This document shows positions 53,672-63,559 of a stretch of 64,000 bases of DNA, piece after piece. Under the pieces are notes generated by a model. It worked only from the letters and a program-made list of their open reading frames with translations, had not been told where the DNA came from and did not search any database. Made by a program: the position numbers and the translations under genes. Within the stretch, counting starts at the first letter, position 1. Each line of letters starts with the position of its first letter. Source of the DNA: Flavobacterium sp. (GTDB lineage: Bacteria > Bacteroidota > Bacteroidia > Flavobacteriales > Flavobacteriaceae); assembly GCF_035195345.1 (NCBI RefSeq), contig NZ_CP136574.1, positions 1,291,870 to 1,355,869 of the forward strand, written 5' to 3'.

Positions 53672-54937
53672 TTAGAACCCGTAAGTAATACCAATACCTG
53701 GTGAGAAAACTGAAGATTTATAAGTTCCACCAAATGGTAGTGTATTTCCGTTTTCTTGATAGTAATTATAAGAATTATCTGTTTCGTCAAAATGTAAATA
53801 TAAGAATGAGAAATCAACTCCTAACTTGCTATTTACTTGGTATGTTAACCCTCCTGTATAACCCATTGAATCATTTCTTGGAGTTTCTGGAGCAAAATAA
53901 CCATCTTGAACTGGGCTTTCATCAAAATACCAACCTGCTCTGAATGTAAATTTATCATTTGCTTTATACTGAGTACCTAATCTATAGGTACTAGAGTTTT
54001 TATAATTTCTTGGATTATTTGATGTATTTCTTATAGAACCATCAGCATTAAGGAAATCAACAGTTAAAGCTTCATAAACTCCCCACATTGCTCTATTATA
54101 ATCGAATGCTAAAAGCCATTTGTCTGTAACTTGATACGACATACCTACTGTTAATTCTGCTGGTAAAGGTAAATCTGCATTAAAAGTAGTGTTTTGAAGT
54201 GTTGGTGAAGTTGCAGCAAAACCAGGAACATCGTTAAAGTTTGCATCACCATCACGCGCTTCCATAATAATTTCAGAACGATAATTCATACCAATTCTAA
54301 ATTTATCAGTTGGATTAAACATAAAACCAGCTGTATATCCCCAAGCGGTAATTCCTTTAGCATCTAAAGTTACATCTGTTCCACTTCCATCAACTGACAA
54401 CAATGGATTTATCGCTACATTTCTATTAAAATTGACTGAACCTGAAGCAAAAATTGGACCACCACCAATACTAAAATGTTCTCCAACTCTTACTGATATA
54501 GAAGGTTGAACGAATATGGCAGCTAAATCAATATTGTTTACTAAATGTGCTCCTTGCCAATCTTGATCCCACTCTACAGAACTTCCGTAAGGTGTATAAA
54601 CTGCTAATCCAGCGGTAAACCAATCATTTAATCTATAAGTAGCATAAATACTAAATGGAGTTCCCAAGTTATTGGTTTCCGCTTCCCAATTGTATTGAGA
54701 ATTTTGAAATTTTGTGTTTGCAAATAATCCGTTTCCACCTACCGACAAATTGAATTTTTTATCTAAATAAGCCATCCCCGCTGGATTGAAGAACGCAATC
54801 TCTGCACTGTTTACTACAGCTACACCGGTGTGTCCCATAGCTAATTGTTTTTGCCCTTGGATACTTACTCTATATCCACCTGCAAAAGCAGAAGAGCCAA
54901 CCAAAGCCAATAATGTTAAAGAAAGTAATTTTCTCAT
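53672..54937 (-). CDS. OmpP1/FadL family outer membrane transporter
   Basis: 421 residues from the ATG at 54937; the longer frame adds 35 residues before a clear signal peptide (KLLSLTLLALVGSSAFA). The N-terminal hatch motif GGYRVSIQGQKQLAMGHTGVA is typical of FadL. The rest is an outer-membrane barrel ending in aromatic F (GIGITYGF). FadL proteins import long-chain fatty acids or hydrophobic compounds. It is the first gene of an operon with the SGNH lipoprotein. Confidence 0.92.
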   Translation of the reverse strand: MRKLLSLTLLALVGSSAFAGGYRVSIQGQKQLAMGHTGVAVVNSAEIAFFNPAGMAYLDKKFNLSVGGNGLFANTKFQNSQYNWEAETNNLGTPFSIYATYRLNDWFTAGLAVYTPYGSSVEWDQDWQGAHLVNNIDLAAIFVQPSISVRVGEHFSIGGGPIFASGSVNFNRNVAINPLLSVDGSGTDVTLDAKGITAWGYTAGFMFNPTDKFRIGMNYRSEIIMEARDGDANFNDVPGFAATSPTLQNTTFNADLPLPAELTVGMSYQVTDKWLLAFDYNRAMWGVYEALTVDFLNADGSIRNTSNNPRNYKNSSTYRLGTQYKANDKFTFRAGWYFDESPVQDGYFAPETPRNDSMGYTGGLTYQVNSKLGVDFSFLYLHFDETDNSYNYYQENGNTLPFGGTYKSSVFSPGIGITYGF

Positions 54938-55061
54938 AATGTAAAAATGTGTTAGTTTTTTTTCTGAATTTGTAATAATCAATACTTCAAAATTATAACA
55001 AAATATGAATTTTACAATTTTTTTAACTAAAAAATTATGCATGCATAATTTTTTAGCCTTT

Positions 55062-55826
55062 TTATTTAATAAAATCTAGTACCGTTGATAAAAAATCTTT
55101 GGGGTTTTCGGCATGCAACCAATGCCCTGCATTTTTTATCGTTTTTATACTGGCAGAAGGAAAATGATGGTAAATAGTTTCGAAATCACTATCCAAAATA
55201 TAATCAGATTTATCTCCTCTTAAAAACAAGGTATCTTTAGAAAAAGTATTTTCAAAAGGTAATGCCGTTCCAACTGTTTCAATCTTTTCATTAAAAACTT
55301 TTAAATTAAATCGAAAAGCTAATTGCTCAGAAGTTTCCCAATATAAATTCTTAAGTAAAAACTGTCGTGTTCCAAAATCTTTAATATAACCTGAAACTAT
55401 CTCTTCTACTTCTGCTCTACTCGGTTTTTTTAAAAAATCAACAGCGTTTAGTGCCGCTAAAATGGTTTGATGATGTGGCGCATAATATTTTGGACCAATA
55501 TCAGCCACTATTAATTTAGAAACCAATTCAGGATAAGTTGTTGCCAAAAGCATAGCTACTTTTCCTCCCATGGAATGTCCAACAATAATGATATCTTTTA
55601 ATTGATGGTGTACACAATATTGCATTACATCAGCTGCCATAACATCATATGAAAAATCATCCGTATGAAAACTTTTTCCATGATTTCTCAAATCTAATGC
55701 ATGCACTTGGTACCCTTCATTTGCAAATTGAGTTCCTAATGTTTTCCAATTGTCTGACATTCCTAAAAACCCATGAATAATTACCATCGGCTTTCCTTCT
55801 CCTTCTATTCTTGAATGCAACAACAT
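55062..55826 (-). CDS. Alpha/beta hydrolase fold protein
   Basis: 254 residues with the hydrolase triad: Ser85 in VGHSMGGK, an Asp near 207 (LRGDKSDYI) and His235 in AGHWLHAE; the oxyanion loop is HGFLGMS. It resembles YbfF-type esterases, and the substrate is unknown. The start is one base after the pdxJ stop, so the two are co-transcribed. Confidence 0.9.
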   Translation of the reverse strand: MLLHSRIEGEGKPMVIIHGFLGMSDNWKTLGTQFANEGYQVHALDLRNHGKSFHTDDFSYDVMAADVMQYCVHHQLKDIIIVGHSMGGKVAMLLATTYPELVSKLIVADIGPKYYAPHHQTILAALNAVDFLKKPSRAEVEEIVSGYIKDFGTRQFLLKNLYWETSEQLAFRFNLKVFNEKIETVGTALPFENTFSKDTLFLRGDKSDYILDSDFETIYHHFPSASIKTIKNAGHWLHAENPKDFLSTVLDFIK

Positions 55827-55827
55827 T

Positions 55828-56541
55828 TTATTTCAATTTTTGAAGATACATATTCACCACATTTTCTAATCCTAAAAATAAAGATTCCGAAATTAGCGCA
55901 TGACCGATAGAAACTTCTAACAAATTTGGAATATTATCTTTAAAAAACTTGATATTATCTAAACTCAAATCATGTCCGGCATTGATCCCCAAACCTAATT
56001 CATTTGCTTTGATTGCTGCTTTAACATATGGTTCAATTCCGTTTTTATTTCCCAAATCGTACTCATGTGCAAAGGATTCGGTATACAACTCAATGCGTTC
56101 TGTTCCGGTTGCTTTAGCTCCTTCAATCATTCGTTCATCGGCATCCACAAAAATGGAAGTTCTAATTCCGTTGCGTTGAAACTCTTGGATTATTTCACTC
56201 AAATACGATTGATGTTTAATAGTATCCCATCCAGCACTTGAGGTTATAGCTCCAATAGCATCAGGCACCAATGTAACCTGAGTAGGTTTGCATTCTAAAA
56301 CCAAATCAATGAAATTATGTTGTGGATTTCCTTCAATATTGTATTCTGTATAAACAACCGATTTTAAATCGCGTGCATCTTGATAACGAATATGTCTTTC
56401 GTCTGGTCTTGGATGAATAGTTATTCCTTGTGCTCCAAACTGCTGAATAGCCGTTGCAACTTTCAATAAATCAGGGACATTACCACCTCTAGCATTACGA
56501 AGTGTAGCTATTTTATTAATATTTACCGATAATTTTGTCAT
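55828..56541 (-). CDS. pdxJ: Pyridoxine 5'-phosphate synthase
   Basis: 237 residues from the ATG at 56541 (MTKLSVNINKIATLRNARGG). It condenses 1-deoxyxylulose 5-phosphate with 3-amino-2-oxopropyl phosphate in vitamin B6 synthesis. Conserved residues include His43 and His50 (TIHPRPDERH), the Glu in the EYNIEGNP strand and the GINAGHDL loop. An upstream ATG at 56589 gives a hydrophobic leader that is not expected for this enzyme. It precedes the hydrolase gene. Confidence 0.97.
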   Translation of the reverse strand: MTKLSVNINKIATLRNARGGNVPDLLKVATAIQQFGAQGITIHPRPDERHIRYQDARDLKSVVYTEYNIEGNPQHNFIDLVLECKPTQVTLVPDAIGAITSSAGWDTIKHQSYLSEIIQEFQRNGIRTSIFVDADERMIEGAKATGTERIELYTESFAHEYDLGNKNGIEPYVKAAIKANELGLGINAGHDLSLDNIKFFKDNIPNLLEVSIGHALISESLFLGLENVVNMYLQKLK

Positions 56542-56634
56542 GATAATTTTAAATTTATACAAAAATACAAAGTATAAGTTAGCCAGCATATGGTATTTTT
56601 TGATTATTTTGCGATATATTTTCAGTAAAGCGCT

Positions 56635-57294
56635 ATGAATAATTTAACAAGCTACATTAACAACGAAATAAAACCGCTAAAGCATACCCAAACTATTGCT
56701 AATGCGCAGGATTTATTTTTAGACATACCCTACACTCATTTCCCCGTAACTGAAGAAGGCATTTATATGGGTTGCATAAGTAAAGAAAATGCAGAGCTAC
56801 TAAACAGTGAAGCACTTATAAATGATAGTCGCTTTAATTTTGATCGTTTTTTTGTACGAGAAAATATGATTTGGCTAGATGTTTTAGAAATTTTCGCTAA
56901 GAATGATAGCAATATAATTCCTGTTTTAGATACAAAAAACACCTATCTTGGCTATTATGAATTAGAAGATGTTATCCGTTTTTTACATGAAACTCCTTTT
57001 CTAAAAGAAGAAGGCGGAATTATTGTGGTCGAAAAGGAAATAGATAAATTTTCGATGAGTCAAGTAGCGCAAATAATAGAAAGTAATAACGCAAAAATTT
57101 TAGGTATATTTATCTCAAATGTAGTAGGAAACAAGGTTGAAATTACAATAAAAATTAGTCAAAGCGGAATAAACGATATTATTCAAACTTTTAGACGTTA
57201 TGAATATGAAATCATATCGGAACACCAAGAAGACTCCTATTTAAACAGTCTTAAAGAACGCTCTGAATATTTAGACAAATACCTGAATATTTAA
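56635..57294 (+). CDS. CBS domain protein
   Basis: 219 residues. Two CBS motifs lie in the first 130 residues (AQDLFLDIPYTHFPVTEEG, NDSNIIPVLDTKNTYLGY), forming a Bateman module that binds adenine nucleotides. The C-terminal 80 residues resemble an ACT-like regulatory domain (QIIESNNAKILGIFIS). No catalytic part is present, so it is a nucleotide-sensing protein. The nadK gene starts 11 bp after its stop, a conserved pairing in Flavobacteriia. Confidence 0.88.
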   Translation: MNNLTSYINNEIKPLKHTQTIANAQDLFLDIPYTHFPVTEEGIYMGCISKENAELLNSEALINDSRFNFDRFFVRENMIWLDVLEIFAKNDSNIIPVLDTKNTYLGYYELEDVIRFLHETPFLKEEGGIIVVEKEIDKFSMSQVAQIIESNNAKILGIFISNVVGNKVEITIKISQSGINDIIQTFRRYEYEIISEHQEDSYLNSLKERSEYLDKYLNI

Positions 57295-57305
57295 AAAATA
57301 AAATT

Positions 57306-58190
57306 ATGAAAATAGCGCTCTTCGGTCAATATTACCAAAACAGCACCGCTGAAATCGTTCACAAAGTAGTTGATTTTTTAGAATCAAATGGGATTGCAAT
57401 TGCATTTGAAATTAATTTTTTAGCTATTCTAAAAGAAAAAAACATCCTTTCTAAAACCTACGAAACTTACGCTGGCTACAGTGATTTAGATGCAAATCAT
57501 ACTGCATTAATTAGTATTGGCGGAGACGGTACAATTCTAAAAGCAGCCACATTTGTAAGAGATAAAAATATTCCTATTATTGGAATCAATGCAGGAAGAT
57601 TAGGGTTTTTAGCTACTATACAATTTGAAAATATTGAATCGCTATTACAAAAACTGCTTAATAAAGATTATGCCATCTCCAAAAGAACTCTTTTAAGCAT
57701 AGAAACTTCTCCGAAACATGACAATTTTTCGGATTTAGATTTTGCGCTAAATGAAGTTACCGTAGCCAGAAAAGACACCACTTCGATGATTACAATTATT
57801 ACGTATTTGAATGGTGAATATCTTACTTCGTATTGGGCAGATGGTTTAATTATTTCAACCCCAACAGGCTCTACGGGTTATTCCCTTAGTTGTGGAGGAC
57901 CAGTATTAACCCCCAATGTTGAAAGTTTGGTTATTACACCAATGGCACCCCACAATTTAAATGCAAGACCTTTAGTGATTCCAGATGACATGGAAATAGA
58001 ACTTAGAATTTCGGGCAGAGAAGAACAGTTTTTAATTTCGTTAGATTCCAGAATTTCTGCAGTTTCAAAAGAGACAATTGTGAAAATTAAAAAATCCTCA
58101 TTCTCCATTTCAATCATTGAATTTAAAGAAGAGTCCTTTCTAAATACAATACGAAAAAAATTACTTTGGGGTGAAGACAAAAGAAATTAA
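57306..58190 (+). CDS. nadK: NAD kinase
   Basis: 294 residues. It phosphorylates NAD to NADP. The diagnostic GGDGT motif is at 72-76 (SIGGDGTILKA), followed by NAGRLGFLA, LNEVTVAR and TPTGSTGYSLSCGGP. It follows the CBS gene closely and leads the nadK-DUF6089-uppS-bamA-ompH set. Confidence 0.97.
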   Translation: MKIALFGQYYQNSTAEIVHKVVDFLESNGIAIAFEINFLAILKEKNILSKTYETYAGYSDLDANHTALISIGGDGTILKAATFVRDKNIPIIGINAGRLGFLATIQFENIESLLQKLLNKDYAISKRTLLSIETSPKHDNFSDLDFALNEVTVARKDTTSMITIITYLNGEYLTSYWADGLIISTPTGSTGYSLSCGGPVLTPNVESLVITPMAPHNLNARPLVIPDDMEIELRISGREEQFLISLDSRISAVSKETIVKIKKSSFSISIIEFKEESFLNTIRKKLLWGEDKRN

Positions 58191-58286
58191 CATACTATTT
58201 ATATCATTTTTCATTTTTTAGCGTTTTTAACATGCTAAAAGACAACAAAAAAAACCTTTAAAATAGGGATAAGTAGTCATTATTGT

Positions 58287-58294
58287 TATATTTG
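58287..58294 (+). promoter_or_regulatory. -7 promoter element TATATTTG
   Basis: Exact TAnnTTTG match 16 nt before the DUF6089 gene start. No TTG at the standard -33 distance. Confidence 0.5.
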
Positions 58295-58310
58295 CAAACT
58301 ATTTCAAAAA

Positions 58311-58994
58311 ATGAAGCACTTTTTTTTATATATATCATTAATTATCTGCGGGTTCAGTACGTATGCTCAAATAAACGAATTGGGTGTATTTATTGGTGGC
58401 GTAAACTATATTGGAGATGTTGGCCCAACCAAATACATTGCCCCAAATGAATCGGCATTTGGAATTCTATACAAATGGAACAGAAGTCCTAGACATTCCT
58501 ATCGATTTTCTTACACACAAGGAAATATAAATTCAAAAGATATTGATAGTGATGTTCCTAGTAGAAATCTTAGAGGTGTTTCATTTGAAAACAGTGTAAA
58601 AGAATTTTCGGCAGGATTAGAATTTAATTTTCTTGAATTTGATTTACATGACTCAGATCCAAAAATGACTCCTTATATATATAGTGGCATTAGTTACTTC
58701 ATATATGATGAAATTTTCATTATTGACCAAACAAGTCGAATAGATTACCAAAGTAGTGCAGCATCAATACCTATGGTTATTGGAGTGAAAGGAAGATTTT
58801 TAAAAAAATTTATTATTGGAGCTGAAGTAGGCGTTAGATATACATTTACCGATAACTTAGACGGAAGTAATCCAAAGAACGACAACTTTGAAACCTTGCG
58901 TTTTGGAAATTTAAATAGTAATGATTGGTATGTATTTACCGGTTTAACATTAACATATACATTTGGGAAAAACCCATGTTTTTGCGGCGAATAA
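58311..58994 (+). CDS. DUF6089 family outer-membrane beta-barrel protein
   Basis: 227 residues. A signal peptide (cut after STYAQ) is followed by the conserved NELGVFIGGVNYIGDVG opening and alternating beta strands typical of an eight-stranded outer-membrane barrel, ending TLTYTFGKNPCFCGE. Position just before uppS and bamA is conserved in Flavobacteriia and suggests a role in envelope assembly; the function is not established. Confidence 0.88.
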   Translation: MKHFFLYISLIICGFSTYAQINELGVFIGGVNYIGDVGPTKYIAPNESAFGILYKWNRSPRHSYRFSYTQGNINSKDIDSDVPSRNLRGVSFENSVKEFSAGLEFNFLEFDLHDSDPKMTPYIYSGISYFIYDEIFIIDQTSRIDYQSSAASIPMVIGVKGRFLKKFIIGAEVGVRYTFTDNLDGSNPKNDNFETLRFGNLNSNDWYVFTGLTLTYTFGKNPCFCGE

Positions 58995-58997
58995 ACA

Positions 58998-59753
58998 ATG
59001 GAACTAGTTCAACAAATAAATACTTCAACCTTACCCAAACATTTGGCCATTATTATGGACGGAAATGGAAGATGGGCTAAACAAAAAGGTTTAATCAGAG
59101 CTTTAGGTCATGAAAGTGGAACAAAGTCCGTTAAAGTTACTGTAGAAACTTGTGCTAAATTAGGAATTGAAAACCTTACACTTTATGCTTTTTCTACAGA
59201 AAACTGGAACCGACCAAAATTAGAAGTTGAAACACTAATGAAATTGTTAATCTCTTCTTTAAAGAAAGAAATTAAAACATTACAAGCCAATAACATTAAA
59301 TTAAATGCTGTTGGAAATTTAACAAATTTACCACTAAAAGTCCAAAAAGAATTACAAGAAGTAATTGACAAAACTTCTGAAAACACTAGGATGACACTAA
59401 CTTTAGCGCTAAGTTATGGTGCTAGAGAAGAGCTAATTCAAGCTGTTAAAAAAATTTCCAACAAAGTTAAAAATAATATAATTTCTGAAGAGGCTATTGA
59501 CGAATCAATTATTAATCAGCATCTTTACACACACAATTTACCTGATGTAGATTTAGTAATTAGAACAAGCGGTGAACACAGAATAAGTAATTTTCTATTA
59601 TGGCAGATTGCTTATGCTGAATTTTATTTCACAGATGTGCTTTGGCCTGATTTTACAGAAAACAATTTGTATGAAGCAATTATTAGTTATCAAAAAAGAG
59701 AACGCCGATTTGGAAAAACAAGCGAACAAATTATACCCGAAAAAAATGTTTAA
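58998..59753 (+). CDS. uppS: Isoprenyl transferase (undecaprenyl diphosphate synthase)
   Basis: 251 residues, cis-prenyl transferase that makes the C55 carrier for cell wall synthesis. The catalytic Asp21 is in IMDGNGRWAK; SFSTENWNRP-type and RTSGEHRISNFLLWQ motifs complete the active site. The stop overlaps the bamA start by eight bases (ATGTTTAA). Confidence 0.97.
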   Translation: MELVQQINTSTLPKHLAIIMDGNGRWAKQKGLIRALGHESGTKSVKVTVETCAKLGIENLTLYAFSTENWNRPKLEVETLMKLLISSLKKEIKTLQANNIKLNAVGNLTNLPLKVQKELQEVIDKTSENTRMTLTLALSYGAREELIQAVKKISNKVKNNIISEEAIDESIINQHLYTHNLPDVDLVIRTSGEHRISNFLLWQIAYAEFYFTDVLWPDFTENNLYEAIISYQKRERRFGKTSEQIIPEKNV

Positions 59754-62364
59754 AAAAGGAATACAATTACTTTCAATATTTATAATATTAACAAGCTCTT
59801 CACTTTTTGCACAAGACACAAAACTAGAGAGTGGCAAAGAATATATCTTAGCCAAAATTGATGTAACTGGAAAAATAAGTTACAACGAACAAACCATAAC
59901 TACGTTTACGGGATTGGAAAAAGGACAACAATTAATTGTTCCTGGCCAAGATATTAGTAATGCTATTAAAAAATTGTGGAAATTAGGATTGTTCTCTGAT
60001 GTAAACTTTTATGTAAATAAAATTGAGGGTGATAGTATCTTTTTAGAACTAAATATCAATGAACTTCCAAAACTATCCGATATTAAAATACAAGGAGTAA
60101 AAAAGGGAAAAATAGAAGAATTAATTAAAGAAACCGATTTAAAGAAAGGTAAAATAGTAAATGAAAATTTAATTACTACAACCAAAAATTACATCGAGAA
60201 CAAATATAAAAAAGAAGGCTTTTACCAAACAAAAGTGGTTATCAACACTGTGCCAGACAGTTTAGACACTGAAGTTAAAATGGTTGTTAATATCGACAAA
60301 GGCGATAAAGTAAAAGTAAAAAGTATCGAATTTGAAGGCAATAATCAAATCAGTGATGCTAAACTAAAAAAAGCATTTAAAAACACCAAACAACGTAATC
60401 CTATTCGTATTTTCAAGAAATCTAAATACATTAAAGAAAAATACAAAGAAGACTTAGTAACAGTTATTGACAAATACAAGGAAAAAGGAAATAGAGATGC
60501 CCGTATTATTTCTGATTCGGTTATTTACGATAAAAAATCAAATACTATTGCAATTAAGGTAAAACTTGAAGAAGGAAGAAAATATTATTTTGGAGATATT
60601 CGATACCTTGGAAATACCGTTTATACCGAGCGTCAACTGAATTCGATTCTAGGAATTAAAAAAGGAGATGTTTATAATGGAACCATTTTACAAAAAAGAA
60701 TTGCAGACCAAACAAAACCTGACGGAGAAGATTTAACAAATTTATACCAAAACAACGGTTATTTATTTTCTACCATTAACCCTGTTGAAGTTAGAACTGC
60801 TAATGACACTATTGACTTTGAAATTAGAATTACCGAAGGTCCTATTGCTTATTTTAATAAAATTACGGTAGTTGGAAATGACAAAACAAATGACCACGTA
60901 ATTTATAGAGAACTTAGAACAAAACCAGGCCAAAAATACAGTAAAGAAGATTTAATTCGTTCTATTCGTGAAATTGGACAACTAGGTTTCTTTGATCCAG
61001 AAGCTATCAAACCTGATTTCAAAAATGTAGATCCTCAAGCTGGAACGGTTGACATTGAATATAATGTTGTAGAAAAAGGTTCAAGTCAAGTAGAACTTCA
61101 AGGAGGTTACGGTGGTGGCGGTTTCATTGGAACATTAGGATTATCATTTAACAATTTTTCGGCAAGAAACATGTTTAAAAGAGGAGCCTACAAACCACTT
61201 CCAATGGGAGATGGGCAAAAAATGGCTTTAAGACTTCAAGGAAGTTCATTCTTTCAAACGTATAGTTTATCGTTTTCTGAACCTTGGTTTGGTGGTAAAA
61301 AACCAGTTAGTTTTTCAACATCATTATCACATAGTAAACAATTTTTATTCAATTCTAGATCAAGAGATGTTGATAGAAGCCAAAGTTTTAATATTACATC
61401 TTTATCTATTGGTTTAGCCAAAAGACTTACTGTGCCAGATGATTATTTTGTGTTATCACAGGCATTATCATTCCAATATTATGATTTAAATAACTATAAC
61501 ACTGGATTATTTACTTTTGGAGATGGTGCGTCTAGAAACTTAGCTTACACCATTGGTTTATCAAGAAATAGCAAAGGTGTGAATCCGATTTTCCCTACGG
61601 TGGGTTCTGAATTCAGTATTTCAGGTAAGTTCACACTACCTTATTCTCTATTCAACGGAATTGACTATGCTAATTTAGAAAATTTAGCTGAAAATAAAGT
61701 AAGGGCAACTGTAGCAAGTGAGGCTCCAGATGGAACAAATTATCCAGCGGGTAGTTATTTAAATAGTGAAGGTTATCCAGTAACCGATCCAGCAGATGCG
61801 GCAGTAGATAGAGGAAAAGTAGATCAGGAAAAATTTAATTGGTTAGAATACTACAAAATTAAATTCAAAGCAGACAACTATACAAGAATTTACGAAAAAC
61901 TTGTGCTTAGAACTAATGCAGAATTTGGCTTTATGGGTGCTTATAATTCAGATAGAGGTTTAGTTCCTTTTGAGCGCTTTTTCCTTGGAGGCGATGGTTT
62001 AGCTAACTTTTCATTAGACGGTAGAGAAGTTATTCAGTTAAGAGGATATCCAAATAATTCATTATCTTCTCAAGATGGAGGAACAATATATAATAAATTT
62101 TCTGCGGAATTAAGATATCCTATAACATTAAATCAGTCTGCTTCTATTTACGCATTAAGTTTCTTAGAAGCGGGTTCAGCATTTGACACCTTTAAACAAT
62201 ACAATCCTTTTAAATTACAACGTTCTGCAGGAGTTGGAATTAGAGTTTTCATGCCAGCATTTGGGTTATTAGGAATTGATTTTGCACATGGATTTGATGC
62301 GGTGCCAGGAGAAACTGTAAAAAGTGGTTGGCAAACACACTTTATTATTGGACAACAATTTTAA
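59746..62364 (+). CDS. bamA: Outer membrane protein assembly factor BamA
   Basis: 872 residues from the ATG at 59746, chosen because MFKKGIQLLSIFII... gives a clean signal peptide and overlaps the uppS stop. Five POTRA domains occupy about residues 30-430, and a 16-strand barrel follows. The barrel has QGGYGGGGFIGTLGLSF at its start, the lid-lock region VRGYP-like (QLRGYPNNSLSS), and ends in Phe. It inserts outer membrane proteins. In an operon with uppS and two ompH genes. Confidence 0.97.
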   Translation: MFKKGIQLLSIFIILTSSSLFAQDTKLESGKEYILAKIDVTGKISYNEQTITTFTGLEKGQQLIVPGQDISNAIKKLWKLGLFSDVNFYVNKIEGDSIFLELNINELPKLSDIKIQGVKKGKIEELIKETDLKKGKIVNENLITTTKNYIENKYKKEGFYQTKVVINTVPDSLDTEVKMVVNIDKGDKVKVKSIEFEGNNQISDAKLKKAFKNTKQRNPIRIFKKSKYIKEKYKEDLVTVIDKYKEKGNRDARIISDSVIYDKKSNTIAIKVKLEEGRKYYFGDIRYLGNTVYTERQLNSILGIKKGDVYNGTILQKRIADQTKPDGEDLTNLYQNNGYLFSTINPVEVRTANDTIDFEIRITEGPIAYFNKITVVGNDKTNDHVIYRELRTKPGQKYSKEDLIRSIREIGQLGFFDPEAIKPDFKNVDPQAGTVDIEYNVVEKGSSQVELQGGYGGGGFIGTLGLSFNNFSARNMFKRGAYKPLPMGDGQKMALRLQGSSFFQTYSLSFSEPWFGGKKPVSFSTSLSHSKQFLFNSRSRDVDRSQSFNITSLSIGLAKRLTVPDDYFVLSQALSFQYYDLNNYNTGLFTFGDGASRNLAYTIGLSRNSKGVNPIFPTVGSEFSISGKFTLPYSLFNGIDYANLENLAENKVRATVASEAPDGTNYPAGSYLNSEGYPVTDPADAAVDRGKVDQEKFNWLEYYKIKFKADNYTRIYEKLVLRTNAEFGFMGAYNSDRGLVPFERFFLGGDGLANFSLDGREVIQLRGYPNNSLSSQDGGTIYNKFSAELRYPITLNQSASIYALSFLEAGSAFDTFKQYNPFKLQRSAGVGIRVFMPAFGLLGIDFAHGFDAVPGETVKSGWQTHFIIGQQF

Positions 62365-62479
62365 GGTTTGTTAGTACTTTTTTGTTAAATTCGTAAAAAT
62401 ATTTTATTACTTATTACGTTTGACATATATAAAAGTAGAATCTAAATAGATTCAACTGCTAAACAAAATTAAATTTAAA

Positions 62480-63535
62480 ATGAAAAAACTGTTATTTATA
62501 CTTGCTTTAATTACTTTTTCCTCACAGGCTCAAACAGCTAGAGGCGTTAAAATTGGATACATAGATATGGAATATATCTTAGAAAAGGTACCCGATTATG
62601 CAGAAGCAAATAATCAATTAGAGCAAAAAGCTCAAAAATGGAAGCAAGAAATTGAAGTCAAAAAAACAGAAATTACAAAGTTAAAAGACGCTTTAAAAAC
62701 AGAAAGAGTTTTATTAACTAAAGAATTAATTGAGGAAAGGGAAGATGAAATTTCTTATTTAGAAAAAGAACTTCTTGATTATCAGGAAAAAAGATTTGGT
62801 CCAAAAGGCGATTTGATTATTCAAAAATCTGTTTTAATAAAACCTATTCAAGATCAAATTTTCACAATCGTACAAGATGTTGCTGAACAAAGAAAATATG
62901 ATTTTATTTTTGACAAATCATCTGATTTAACTATGTTGTTTGCTGCTCAAAAATATGATATCAGTGATTTTGTGGTAAAAAAACTTTCTTCTTCTCAAAA
63001 AAGAGAAGAAATGTCTAAAAAACAACTAAAAGCACTTGAAGCTAAAGAAGCCTTAGAAGAAGGTGTTGAAGAAAATCCTGCATTTACAGAAAGACAAAGA
63101 ATCTTAGATGAAAAAAAGGCGGCTAGAGAAAAATTAATCGAAGAACGCAAATTAGCTAACGAACAAAAGAAAGCTGATGCAATTGCAAAGAGAAAAAAAT
63201 TACTTGAAGAGCGTGATGCGAAAAAAAATGGCACAGTAATTGAAAAGGATCCTAAAGAAGAACCGCAAGACAATCAAAATTCGAAAGAAGAGAAAGAAGA
63301 GAAAGAAGAAGAAATTACAAAAGAAGGGGAACCTACAAAAGAAGGAGAAATAAAGGAGGAAACAAAGAAGAAACTAACGCCAGCTGAAATAAAACAAAAA
63401 GCGATTGATGATCGTAATAAAAAATTAGCAGATCGCAAAAAAGCGATAGAAGATAAAAAGAAAAAAATAGCTGAAGATAAAGAAGCTGCTAAAAAAGCAA
63501 AAGAACAAAAAACAGAAACAGAGAATAAAAATTAA
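62480..63535 (+). CDS. OmpH/Skp family periplasmic chaperone with long charged tail
   Basis: 351 residues. A signal peptide (to SSQAQ) is followed by the OmpH core (GVKIGYIDMEYILEKVPDY, coiled-coil arms, KYDFIFDKSSDLTML) up to about residue 165. The extra 185 residues are a highly charged Lys/Glu coiled coil (KKAAREKLIEER, EEKEEKEEE, DRKKAIEDKKKK). Ordinary Skp has only about 160 residues. The core should hold unfolded outer membrane proteins for BamA; the tail's role is unknown. Confidence 0.88.
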   Translation: MKKLLFILALITFSSQAQTARGVKIGYIDMEYILEKVPDYAEANNQLEQKAQKWKQEIEVKKTEITKLKDALKTERVLLTKELIEEREDEISYLEKELLDYQEKRFGPKGDLIIQKSVLIKPIQDQIFTIVQDVAEQRKYDFIFDKSSDLTMLFAAQKYDISDFVVKKLSSSQKREEMSKKQLKALEAKEALEEGVEENPAFTERQRILDEKKAAREKLIEERKLANEQKKADAIAKRKKLLEERDAKKNGTVIEKDPKEEPQDNQNSKEEKEEKEEEITKEGEPTKEGEIKEETKKKLTPAEIKQKAIDDRNKKLADRKKAIEDKKKKIAEDKEAAKKAKEQKTETENKN

Positions 63536-63559
63536 ATAACTTAAATTTTAAAATTAAAA

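Noticed and set aside
59598..59855. Minus-strand frame across the uppS-bamA junction
   Set aside because: It is antisense to two well-supported genes that overlap by eight bases and has no protein-like features.
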